Assembly: GCA_030142905.1 (NCBI GenBank)
Contig: JASJOG010000139.1
Location: 330,501 to 394,500, forward strand
Direction of reading: 5' to 3'
DNA from: Heliopora coerulea
Taxonomy: Eukaryota > Cnidaria > Anthozoa > Scleralcyonacea > Helioporidae
DNA: 64,000 bases
Part shown: positions 1 to 42,162 of the stretch, one piece after another
Layout: each line of letters opens with the position of its first letter
How positions within the stretch are numbered: position 1 is the stretch's first letter
The notes under the pieces: generated by a model
Seen by the model: only the letters and a program-made list of their open reading frames with translations
The model's database searches: none
What the model was told of the DNA's origin: nothing
Program-made: the position numbers and the translations under genes

Positions 1-840
1 ACTAAAAATATCAAATTATGACTATCCCAATACTTTTGGAGGGCACTGTAACTAACCTGGAAAAGGTGTGGGTTATCTCTTCGACGTCACTTCCGCTTCT
101 CCCGCTCCCAATCATAATGCCGGAGATCTGTCTCCACAACAAAGGGAAAAGGGAAAAGCATTTCAGGGCTCAAATTAGCGACCAACTGGTTCTAACCTTT
201 TGAATCTGAATCTTCTCCAGTCCTGAAGTGTTGTAATTCAAACGAACTTTATTAAGCAGTAAATTTTCTTGGTGGATCATGTTGTTCATTGTAATAGTAG
301 TATTGAAAATAAGACAATGTACGCTCTGAATTTAAAATTTTTCAAATCTATTGGAATTCATTTTTAAGACTGGGAATAGATTATTTGAGTAACTTCCCAC
401 TATTTACAGCTGTAATACATATTGACTACCATATGCCCTGAAATCAACCAACACACAGGGTTAAACACAATGAAAGATAACTGATTTGTTTATAAACTGG
501 GTTTTAACTCCTTTTTTTTTGGCACTCCCGGTATTTTATACGGTGCGACTAAAATTTCAGTCGTACGCCGAGACATTTAGACTTGGTAGCACAAGTGCCC
601 CCAAACACAAAAATAACCTTTGAGCCTTGCATTTGATCTGTTGAGATATTTTAGATCAAGAGCAGTCTCCTTTTCGAATAGAGTTTACATCAAGATTATC
701 CCGTTAAGGTGGAAATACACTGCACCCAACAGCGACGTGACTTTTTTTAAAACTCATATATTATTCATGACAAAAACTAAGAGAAACCAGTATCTAGAAA
801 TTGTTTGGAAATCTAATCTTCGTTAGCATAAAAAAGTCGG
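1..840. other. Unannotated sequence
   Basis: No exon with splice signals, conserved protein motif or recognisable repeat was found on either strand. The short open frames lack codon structure or family resemblance. It is probably SOS intron sequence, because the next SOS exon has not been reached. Confidence 0.5.
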
Positions 841-847
841 CAGCGTT

Positions 848-1050
848 AACCCTTTCCTGTCTGAGGCGTCTCCCCTTTACGAGTAAAATCATCTGGCGTG
901 AGCCGGAGTAAAATTAAAAGGTCGGGTACAAATGGAGAGAGTTAACAGAGCTCTTCTCAACCGTTTCATGTCCCAGACATCTCCCCTTGATGAGTAAAGT
1001 CGCCTGACATTAGCCAGAATAAAATCTGGTACAGACCGGAGAGGGTTAAC
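848..1050 (+). repeat. Two tandem monomers of a ~100-bp satellite-like repeat
   Basis: Two diverged units lie head to tail. Each opens with a sequence like TAACCCTTTCCTGTC, carries GACGAGTAAAATCGTCTGGCG-like and AGCC(A/G)GAGTAAAAT blocks, and closes with GGAGAGGGTTAAC. The unit ends are complementary (TTAACCCT / AGGGTTAA). Related units occur at 18729-18854 and, inverted, at 33305-33395, so this is a dispersed family that can be tandem. Confidence 0.65.
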
Positions 1051-1162
1051 CTTTTTGATCCTAGTGTTTTTAAAACAAATTTTCAAATTAATCAATTCGA
1101 AACCCTGTCGATCTATGGAAATCCATAGAAATCTGTTCACGTGTCTAATTTGCTTGCGCGAT

Positions 1163-2215
1163 ATATGCTGAAAATGTGGGAGCTTGAAGATATCTTGGAT
1201 GATAGCTGAACGCTCGTCAAGCTCCAACCTGAAAAAAAGAATTTCCGAGTCCCTGGTGGGGATCGCACCCACAACCTGGTGACTGATGATAAGCTCTAAC
1301 AGTTAAACCTGTATACAGTTAAACCTGTATTAAGCGGTCACCATTGGAGATTACATAAGTGACCGCTTAACACAGATCAAGTATAATAAACACATCCCGC
1401 GGCTTAACTGTGACCAAACGCTCAATGTGCACCATAACATCCAGAAATATATATGCTGTTTATAAGTGTTAACAGTTAATAAAAGTATCATTCAACAAAA
1501 CAATGAACACGAAATAATTTAGCAACATAGTTTGTTTGAAAACCAATGTAAACTTGATAAGTAACGCAGAGAAAACTCATTTCGTTAACTAGAGTTAGAC
1601 CGCAGAGAAATAGGCGTTGATTTGCGTTTGTCGCTGCGGTCAGTAGAGTTTGATTTGGCTAAGCAAATCGTTTACTCTGCAGATAGCCAGTGAAAGCTCC
1701 TCGTGACTCGTATCCATATAATTGAGACTGTTGAGCCGTTAAAGTATGTAACAGGTTGCTAAGTTCAATTTTATCTTTTATCAAATAGTGATTAAATACA
1801 GCATTCGATATCGTGTTACGCGAAGCCATCTCATGTGACCGTTTAATCCAGCTTCGAAACAATGAATAATTAACTTTGGGACTACGCAAAGGGTGTCCGC
1901 GTCCGCTTAATAGATGACTGTTTAAGAAAGGTAACTTTGACAGTATTTGAATGAAGGACATCGTGGCACTTTGTCAAGTGACCGCTCAATAAAGAGTAAC
2001 CGCTTAATACAGGTTTAACTGTATTGAGCTCAGATGGTGAGCTCAGATGGTGAACTCAGATGGTGAGCTAGGGTGCAAGTTCGACCTACAGCGTATGTGC
2101 TGCCAAATTGGCTGCCACGATATGTTAATAATGACATTCAATGCGATATATGTTGGAGATGAACGTTTGTCAAGCTCTAACCTCGAACTTGCACCTGACC
2201 TTGCCATCTGAGCCT
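1163..2215 (-). repeat. tRNA-like element with inverted arms, copy A (split by insertion)
   Basis: Read on the minus strand, this copy has a tRNA-like body with A-box-like TAGCTCA and B-box-like GGGTGCGATCC sequences, then an arm ending in GAGCTTGACGAGCGTTCAGC (arm at about 1165-1222). A pogo-like element at 1316-2021 splits the tRNA-like body. Next to the break, GCTCAGATGGTGA is repeated about three times (2031-2068). Other copies are at 2145-2335, 7432-7690, 7730-7910, 30026-30470 and 30471-30705. Confidence 0.6.
1316..2021. mobile_element. pogo-like nonautonomous DNA element with TA target duplication
   Basis: The ends are inverted repeats: CAGTTAAACCTGTATTAAGC at the left and its complement, ending GGTTTAACTG, at the right. 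TA dinucleotides flank both ends (1314-1315 and 2022-2023). CAGT termini with a TA target are typical of pogo/Tigger elements of the Tc1/mariner superfamily. Sub-terminal GTGACCGCTTAA-like repeats occur inside both ends. The 100-codon minus-strand frame at 1659-1961 matches no family I recognise. The first bases (CAGTTAAACCTGTA) are duplicated at 1300-1313, just outside the left end. Confidence 0.7.
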
Positions 2216-2335
2216 CTGTAGCTCAATGGTTAGTGTCTCAGGTTGTGGGTTCGATCCACTTCTAATGGTCAGAAATCGTTTTTCCGAGGTTAGAGCTTGC
2301 CGAACATTCATCTATCATCCAATGATGTCCTTATA
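2145..2335 (+). repeat. tRNA-like element with inverted arms, copy B
   Basis: The left arm (about 2150-2197, GATGAACGTTTGTCAAGCTC) is complementary to the right arm (about 2297-2330, AGCTTGCCGAACATTCATCT). Between them lies a tRNA-like body with TAGCTCAATGGTTAGTG (A-box-like) and GGGTTCGATCC (B-box-like). It lies head to head with copy A. Confidence 0.65.
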
Positions 2336-2961
2336 ACAAATCATACAATTATGTACGACAGAGAGCTAAACGGTAAACCCGATTTTCACATCAAATACGG
2401 ATTCTTTTGCGTACCCACATCATACACCCGAAAGTCGTGTGATCGATTTGACTTCCAAACACCTTGAAAGTGGCTAAAAAGCCTCGGCTATCGCCTCCTT
2501 TTTCAATTCACTTCTCGATGTTACGAAAGCAGATCAAATATTCCGATTGCACAGCATATTAGGCTTCATTTCCACTAGGCAGAATTTTCCGCGCGGACGA
2601 AATTTTCTCTTTATCTGATGAGTTTCAAGTGGAAGTAATTAGAAAAAACAAAGGAAATTTTATCCAAGCGGAAAGTTCCGCCATGTGGAAATCAGATTTC
2701 ACATTTTGTGTTTCTGAAAGCGAACAAACGTAAATAAGTGGTCACACAGTTTCTGTACCTCACTACATCAGCAGCACATGGCCTCAAATGCGTCAGGGAG
2801 AACTTTTGTCTTGTAAACAAAGAAAAAATTCGGTACATAGCCCAATATCGAGCTCAGTGCATCTCAATATTTACAGAGGTTGTTGCAATTCTAGATGTTA
2901 TGTAATTAGAATGGCCTGAATGGCTTATAGTCACAGGTGATTAATTTAATTGCTTACTTAC
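2336..2961. other. SOS intron, nothing recognised
   Basis: This follows the 3' splice donor side of the last SOS exon in the window. I see no further exon, TE protein or clear repeat. Confidence 0.5.
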
Positions 2962-35920
<32,959 letters not shown>

Positions 35921-36700
35921 GGCCACATCGGTGCAACACGGGTCTTTCGATGGACTACTAACTGCAAGAAAATTGCAGTGCAATACTTCTGTCTCGTACG
36001 TTTATGTTTCACAGGCGACGGTCGTAAAGTGAACAGCAGCTAGTATAATTTACATTTTCCTTTCTCTTACACTCTGCCAGAAACTCCGGCCAGAACAAGC
36101 TAACTGATAGCATGTCTGGTTCCATGCATATCGTCTTCCACGCAAAATGATTATCTTTACAAGAAACTTATTCAAAAAATAAAAGCTGAAAATATATCTT
36201 GCTGATCTATTTCCTCTTTTATTCTCCAACCTAAACTAGCGCATGAGGGGATTATTGTAAACCTGCGTAAATAATACAGTGCGTACATTATTAAGGGATA
36301 CCGCTGAGTTTTGGCAAGACAGCAAATTCTGCGTTGTGCTGTGATGGTTGGATGTAATCAAAAACCATTTCTTCCCTGACGCTACCGTTCCCTAAGAAAA
36401 AGAAAAAACATAACCGTGAACTGTTACAGCTTTCATGAAAAAATGTTTTTTCCATTTTCTGTCAGTATTAGCATTATCATTTTGGTATTTAGGGGCTAAT
36501 CAAGTTCAACAAAGGGATCAACAAGTGGGGCCAAGGGAACGCCCTTTGGGGATCAAAAAGGGACTTTGCTCCTCCCACTTCTCAGATGCATTTTTAGTAG
36601 TTTAAATGGTCTTTGAGTCGGAAATGTGTTTCTTACCGATCTAACAAGGACTCGATTTCAGTTTCTGGCAGCTATCTGATTAAACTTAGGTTCATTGCAA
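35921..36700. promoter_or_regulatory. Presumed SOS 5' UTR and promoter region
   Basis: Lies upstream of the SOS start codon on the minus strand. No TATA box or other core element can be assigned with confidence; location is the only evidence. Confidence 0.35.
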
Positions 36701-36811
36701 TTTCGTCAAGTTTGACTCTACCAATTATAAGAAGAAACAAACTCCGAAGAATAATGCCATCTTGATAACTCAAGATATGAGCTAAAATCAAGATATTTAC
36801 AATGAAACTGT

Positions 36812-36844
36812 GATATTTCGTCTTTATTTCAAGGACATCACCAG
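36812..36844 (-). ncRNA. Hammerhead-like core, decayed
   Basis: Minus strand CTGGTGA (A6 changed), stem II GUCCUU/AAAGAC, then GAAATATC. It is the inverted partner of the intact core at 39883-39915. Confidence 0.5.
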
Positions 36845-37016
36845 ACAGACTAATTACAAGAACATTGCCAGGATCTATATACTGACACAAGGGTAGCTAT
36901 GACATCATCGCTGAGGAAGAGAACTTATCGGATATCTATTTACAGGATGGACGCTAATTAATCATTAACATGTCATCGCTGAACTGACAGACTGTGGAGA
37001 AATATGTGAAAACAAT

Positions 37017-37714
37017 TACCGTATTTATTCCAATAGACACCCTGGGCGTTTATTCAAAATTTGAACTCTAAAGGGAGGCGTTTGTTAGAGAGAAGCGTTT
37101 ATTAGAGAGGGACGTTTATTTCAAGATTTAATATTTCAACTTCAAAAATAGAAAATGTTCACACGAAATTCACGCAAATGTTCACACAATGTCAATTTCA
37201 CCGTCATCATCGTTAGTAATAAAAGATAGAAAGTTTGTTCACTGCACTCTCGACATCAGAATGAGCGATTAAAAACAAAAATAAATTTCACACAATTCTA
37301 CAATGAGATTTTCACTCGATTTCTATGTCATCGCATCATACTCAAAACAAAAGTTCGTCATCTGCGTCCTCAAAATCCGAATCAGCGATGATCTTGAAAG
37401 GATCGGGCCTAAAGCATTCTTGCAGGACTGAAAGCTGGGACTGGAGCTGTCTCGCTCCAGTTTCACACGGCTGTCCTTCCTTGAAACAGTGAATGAAATC
37501 ATCTTCAGATCCGTCGACTGAAAGGTTAAGCACGCAAGTTTTCAAAGATTTCACAATTTCACAAACGGGCCCATTTGGTTTACTGGGGCGCGTTTCTTGG
37601 AAGGGGGCGTTTATTTGGAGGGAGTGTTTATTAAATATTTTTATGAGTTGAGGGGGTGTTTATTGGAGAAAGGCATTTATTAGATAGTGGGCGTCTATTG
37701 GAATAAATACGGTA
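37017..37714. mobile_element. TA-flanked nonautonomous DNA element nested in PLE 1
   Basis: TACCGTATTTATTCCAATAG at the left is inverted at the right (CTATTGGAATAAATACGGTA). TA lies at both borders, suggesting Tc1/mariner-type insertion. GGGCGTTTATT / AGAGAGGGACGTTTATT words repeat inside both ends. It contains a 70-codon minus-strand frame (37554-37342) ending ADSDFEDADDELLF. That acidic tail could be the last piece of a parent transposase, but I cannot place it. Confidence 0.65.
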
Positions 37715-38168
37715 GGTAAAAAGAGAGAGTTCTTTAGTGGTCTTAAGACCAGAATTCAATTCTGGTTTATTAAATTTGATATTAAGAGCTTCAACTATTA
37801 AAAGTTTGTTTGTGGTTGTCGAATTGCTAGAATAAAGAATTTTGCAGTTATTAAAGATAAGATTTTTAATTGAAGAAGATAAGTTGGAAGAAAAGGAAAG
37901 GTCGTTATGTCGGTCGTATTGTGTGTGTAAGTTAGCGAGAAATTGTGAGTGTTCGCAATGTAGGAAGTGTTGGGCGACAGCACTGTGGTTATGTTGCATA
38001 GCGTGTTCGAAGAGGCGTTTTTCAAGGCAGCGGTCGGTTTTCCTATGTAAGTTTTATTACAACTGGGACAAGTAATTTGATAAACAACATTATTGCGAGA
38101 TAAGTCAGGAATTTTATCTTTAGTTGAAGTAAAATACGAGACCTTTTTTGGGTTGTAAATAATGACAA
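37715..38168 (-). pseudogene. PLE 1 GIY-YIG endonuclease domain
   Basis: Minus strand, starting at about 38160, reads VSYFTSTKDKIPDL, then VVYQITCPSCNKTYIGK (the GIY-YIG core with CxxC zinc-binding pair). After a frameshift near 38040 come HAMQHNHSAVAQHF and KILYSSNSTTTNKLLIVEAL. The end, KTTKELSLF, stops where the TA-flanked element is inserted. This domain nicks target DNA in canonical PLEs. Confidence 0.75.
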
Positions 38169-38523
38169 TTCTATTTCAGAATCATCCTCAGGGTATTATG
38201 AAATGATAACTTCACAATTAACCTACACTGTTGAAGTCAACTGAAAAATAATTGTGAAGTTATCATTTCATAATACCCCGAGGATGATTCTGAAATAGAA
38301 TTGAAACACTGCACATCCAATGTCATGGATAGCGTTAAGTTGTCGCGAGAATATTTCGTGCACTTAAATTGGATAAAAACTCACCTCCGACCCCTGTGGA
38401 CTCGATAGCTCAACAGGTAGAGCGGCGGACCGGTATCCCGAAGGTGCGAGTTCAAATCTCGCTCGAGTCAACATTTTTCAGTTGACTTCAACAGTGTAGG
38501 TTAATTGTGAAGTTATCATTTCA
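38169..38523 (+). mobile_element. 355-bp insertion combining hammerhead core, tRNA-like body and inverted tandem junction
   Basis: AAATAATGACAA flanks both sides (38157-38168 and 38524-38535), and removing the insertion with one copy restores the PLE frame. A unit from 38252 to 38523 begins and ends with AATTGTGAAGTTATCATTTC. The first 80 bp (38169-38248) are an inverted copy of the unit's end-to-start junction. A near-core (CCGAGGA, stem II, GAAA) is at 38279-38305 and a tRNA-like body at 38402-38470. This is PLE-style architecture on a SINE-sized unit. Confidence 0.75.
38402..38470 (+). ncRNA. tRNA-like body inside the 355-bp insertion
   Basis: Acceptor halves GACTCGA and TCGAGTC pair over 7 bp. 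The D stem GCTC/GAGC and T stem GCGAG/CTCGC with loop TTCAAAT are also perfect. The anticodon arm does not fold well, so it is more likely a polymerase III promoter of a SINE-like unit than a working tRNA gene. Confidence 0.6.
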
Positions 38524-39840
38524 AAATAATGACAAATTTTACCGGGTTTGTGAGTTGACGGCGGATTTAAGAAATGCAAGACTTGACGAGATTTTCACTT
38601 TGTTTACCGAGATAAGGAATGCGGATCCATATTTTTGGTAAATTATCGTTAATGAATGAGTTTTGGGGAGGAATTGAGGAAGGTGTGTTGTATTTACGTT
38701 TTAGTTTGCCAATTAAAAAGTTTCTTATTCGCTTCGGGTAGCCATTCCAAGACATGAAAGATTTTGTTGTGATGATTTGATTATCAAAAAGTTTCTTAGA
38801 GCTGCAGATTTTGGACGAACGGTGGAAGAGAGATTTTATCCAGGCTGTTTTCCGCGGGAGAGGTTCAAAACTAGAGAAGTGGGTATACTGGCCAGTATGT
38901 GTATCTTTACGGTATACGTCCGTGCCATCTTGTGAGATTGTAATGTCTAAGAAATGCACCAATCCATCACCAAACGTGTCGACTGTGAATTTCAAATTTT
39001 TGTCAAACTGGTTAAACTTGGTAAGAACTGTTGGAATGTCACATGGTTTGATAAGAACGAGCGTATCATCGACATAACGTTTGTAAAATTTAATGATACC
39101 GGAACGGATAAGGTCGGAAACAACAATCTTCTCAAATTCTGTTAATATGATATTGGCTAGGACAGGGCCAAGTGAGCATCCCATTGAGACACCGTCAGTT
39201 TGTTCAAATAATAGGTTATTAAATGAAAAGATAGTTTTGCTGCAGCAGTCCAAAATAAGTTTTTTCAAAGTACGCTTGCTAAAAGTGGTATTGATCAAAC
39301 TTTTGTTATAAATGCGATCTAAGACTATGTTGACTGTTCCAGTGAGGGGTACGTTAGTAAATAGGGATTCAATGTCAAAAGAAACGAATTAGTAGCCTTC
39401 AAGAAAAAGGTGTTCAGGAATATTTTTAATACTTGAAACGGCATCAAAAGAGTCAGATAGTGAGAATTCATTTGATGTGAGGGGATTTAATTAGGACGAA
39501 ATAAATTTGCCGACATGGTAATACGGAGTGTTAACTGTGTCAACTATTGGCCTAAACTTAGCAAGAAATGAAAAGGCTTAGTGAATTTTAGGGAGACCAC
39601 GAGCGCGTCCGAAATGTGCTGCTTTAGGGCGTAAAGCGTTGTATTCGTTCTCGGTAATTTCGTTTCGTTTCAGTAGAGTAGAAAGGTATTTTTGTAGTGA
39701 CGAAAGCCTAGTTGAAGTGGGGCCAGAAAGTACTTTCTTAAACTTGTTAGAATCCGTAAAAAGAGATCTAACTGAGGTAACATAATCGCTTCGTTTAACT
39801 TCGGTAAGTTCTCTTTCTCAGCGATGTCATTGCTACCCTT
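38524..39840 (-). pseudogene. PLE 1 reverse transcriptase
   Basis: The minus-strand frame 39298-38567 has the PLE RT blocks TDGVSMGCSLGPVLANI, FYKRYVDDTLVL (intact YVDD) and VHFLDITISQDG, followed by the region leading to the endonuclease. Upstream, FVSFDIESLFTNVPL (about 39335-39385) continues the RT after small lesions. Penelope RTs are related to telomerase. The catalytic centre is intact, but the endonuclease half is split by the 355-bp insertion. Confidence 0.85.
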
Positions 39841-39882
39841 GGGTATATATAGATTCTGGCAATGTTCTTGTAATCTGTCTGT

Positions 39883-39915
39883 CTGATGATGTCTTTGAAA
39901 TAAAGACGAAATATC
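39883..39915 (+). ncRNA. Hammerhead ribozyme-like core, consensus-perfect
   Basis: CTGATGA, then stem II GUCUUU/AAAGAC with GAAAU loop, then GAAA and TATC (AUC cleavage triplet). CTGT just upstream can pair with ACAG just downstream as helix I. Helix III is missing, as in known PLE hammerheads, so cleavage may need a dimer. Confidence 0.68.
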
Positions 39916-40030
39916 ACAGTTTCATTGTAAATCTCTTGATTTTAACTCATATCTTGAGTTATCAAGATGGCATTATACTTTGAAGTTTATTTCTTCCTAT
40001 ATTTGTTAAAGTTGTCGGCTGCTTCTGGAT

Positions 40031-40438
40031 TTTGACTCTACCAAGTTCCGCATGTTTTCTCCCAGATATGGTTTCACCGTAGAAACACTGGACCCGTAAA
40101 GGATCCCCTTCAGTGAACCTGTCAGTGGAGTCGCTCAGTTATAGCTGATAGGGTGATCCAGTAAGAATAAATAAATTCTAAAAAACACGATATGTGAACC
40201 AGGCTTTAACAAAACTAATCCCGTGTATTTTTTCTGTTTCCGACTGCACCAGATTACCTGAACAAACGAAACTATTTGTAGAAAATCAAAATTTTAAAAC
40301 AATTTCTCCGCAGCGAACGAGGTGCTTGTGAGCATATCCAGTAGGGAAGAAATGAAGCTTCATCGTCATACAAGATTACTATGTAAGTGTCAGTTACGCA
40401 AGCGGATCCAGACTTGGCTTGAAGGAGGGCTCACCCAA
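40031..40438. other. Intergenic, nothing recognised
   Basis: No coding sequence or clear repeat between PLE 1 and the GATA array. Confidence 0.45.
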
Positions 40439-40439
40439 G

Positions 40440-40528
<89 letters not shown>
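40439..40528. repeat. GATA tetranucleotide microsatellite
   Basis: About 22 perfect ATAG units. Confidence 0.97.
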
Positions 40529-40529
<1 letters not shown>

Positions 40530-41032
40530 AGAACTTTATTTACCCACGCTAACATCGTCAGTATGAAACTGATTTCCACGATGGGCGTGCACATGAACAT
40601 TATAAGCTACTACAAGAGTATAGTAAATTGTTACAAAAGTGTTAGAAATTATTACAATACAGAAGATAAAATCATTAGGGATTACTATTACACTAGAAAA
40701 CAGTTCATGAGAGAAAGAGTTCAGGGATTGAAAGTAATATAATTATAAGTTTATGATTGTACTATTTACAGTTGTATCCTCTGAATTTAGGCTAGAGAAT
40801 AGTATGAGCAGCAAGTTTTCTTTTAAAACAAGTAAATGATTTTGTCGCTCTAATTAACCAGTTAATTAATAATTAACTCTAATTAATAATTAACCAGTAA
40901 TATTTCCTCATGTGGTCTGAGGTTCTCTAGAACAATCACTTGTTCAGCTGCTTGAGATTGCTTTTAGTGACCACTGGGATATTTGACCGTGCATTTATAG
41001 TATTTACCAGAATATGCAGATGTATATACAAC

Positions 41033-41035
<3 letters not shown>
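40529..41035. other. Intergenic, nothing recognised
   Basis: AT-rich sequence with AATTAATAATTAACCAGT duplicated near 40855-40890. No coding evidence. Confidence 0.45.
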
Positions 41036-41078
<43 letters not shown>

Positions 41079-41187
41079 TATATATTTATAATTTAATATA
41101 TATAAATTTATTTAATATATATAATTATACGTTAATTGTAGACACGTGAAACTCTGAGTAGCAAACGCTCTTCTGATTTTATTAAAG

Positions 41188-41236
<49 letters not shown>

Positions 41237-41285
41237 TACATAAATATATATATAACGTATATAAATATATATATATATATATAAT
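41036..41285. repeat. AT dinucleotide microsatellites
   Basis: TA runs at about 41036-41075, 41190-41232 and 41263-41283, interspersed with TAATTATA words. Confidence 0.95.
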
Positions 41286-41559
41286 AAAACCTCTTAACTT
41301 ATTTGTTTTATAAACAATTTGGAAGATGAACATTTGTAGCTGTTTTCTTTTCCTACTCCATCAATAAGAGAATTTATCATAAATTATACATGTTATTATC
41401 TTACTCAAAGGGAAGCCGGGCTCTTTGGGCCCCACCCTGGTCCGCCACAGTTATTTTTGCTTGTTAAAGTCACCACATATGAAACGTGAACTTGCTTAGA
41501 TCATCACATTAAAGCATAATTTATATTGAGATTGCGCTCTATACCAGATGGACGGATGG

Positions 41560-41720
41560 ATGGATGTCAGAATCATACATTTTAAGACCCAAACGGGACC
41601 AACTGCAAAAAATGCAACTATTGAACCTTCACTGGAGAATCGAGGCCGCGACCCGGCTACTTCAATGCAGTGCTTAGCCAGCTGAGCTACTACATCAACG
41701 ACGGCCGATATCGAGATCTC
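41560..41720 (-). repeat. tRNA-derived SINE remnant
   Basis: Minus strand TAGTAGCTCAGCTGGCTAAG (A-box-like) and GCGGCCTCGATTCTCC (decayed B-box), followed by a non-tRNA body. A different tRNA-like head from the inverted-arm family. Confidence 0.55.
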
Positions 41721-41798
41721 GTTCAAGAGAACTCTATAGGCAGTATTCATAGAGGTGGTAATACCGAATAGGATCAAGTAAACAGTTTATTCAAGGAA

Positions 41799-42154
41799 CA
41801 GAAGTGGCGCCAGAAAATTCCTCGACGCATGGGCTAACGTCCCCGACAGGGGGACTTAGCCAAAAGGGCTATAACCACGCTTCCTTCTTAATTTCGTTAA
41901 ACAAACGTTGAAAACATAATGTTATATTTTGCAAGAGTAATTTCAACTTCTGACTAGACACAGTTTGCTTATAGATTTGACATGAAAGAGTCCATTATCT
42001 TTCTTAGCTAAACCAATAACAAGTTCTCATAGTTTGTACAATATATAAGTGTGTTCATCAGTGAAAACTCCCCGATGAATGGTTAATTTTTCCCCGATAG
42101 GGGGACTACGGTTCTCCGACGGGGGGGCTGTAGCCCCCTCTGGCGCAACCTCTG
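41799..42154. mobile_element. hAT-type nonautonomous element
   Basis: The ends CAGAAGTGGCGCCAG and (inverted) CAGAGGTTGCGCCAG differ at two positions. TCAAGGAA (41791-41798) and TCAAGAAA (42155-42162) form an 8-bp target duplication with one change. CCCCGACAGGGGGACT and CCCCGATAGGGGGACTA blocks occur inside. Confidence 0.7.
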
Positions 42155-42162
42155 TCAAGAAA

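Larger units (their letters stand above)
36715..40030 (-). mobile_element. Penelope-like element 1 with inverted terminal copies
   Basis: A PLE coding region (minus strand) is flanked by about 130-170 bp of sequence in inverted orientation: 36715-36895 and 39845-40015 share AATATCACAGTTTCATTGTAAAT and ATATCTTGAGTTATCAAGATGGCATTAT. Each end contains a hammerhead-type core. Inverted or tandem partial terminal copies are a PLE hallmark. Two later insertions interrupt it: a TA-flanked element (37017-37714) and the tRNA/hammerhead unit (38169-38523). Confidence 0.75.

Noticed and set aside
36672..36890. 72-codon minus-strand frame
   Set aside because: It runs across the PLE terminal copy and its hammerhead core; no protein family resemblance.
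38395..38475. Functional tRNA gene
   Set aside because: The anticodon arm does not fold and the unit sits inside a bounded insertion with a target duplication.
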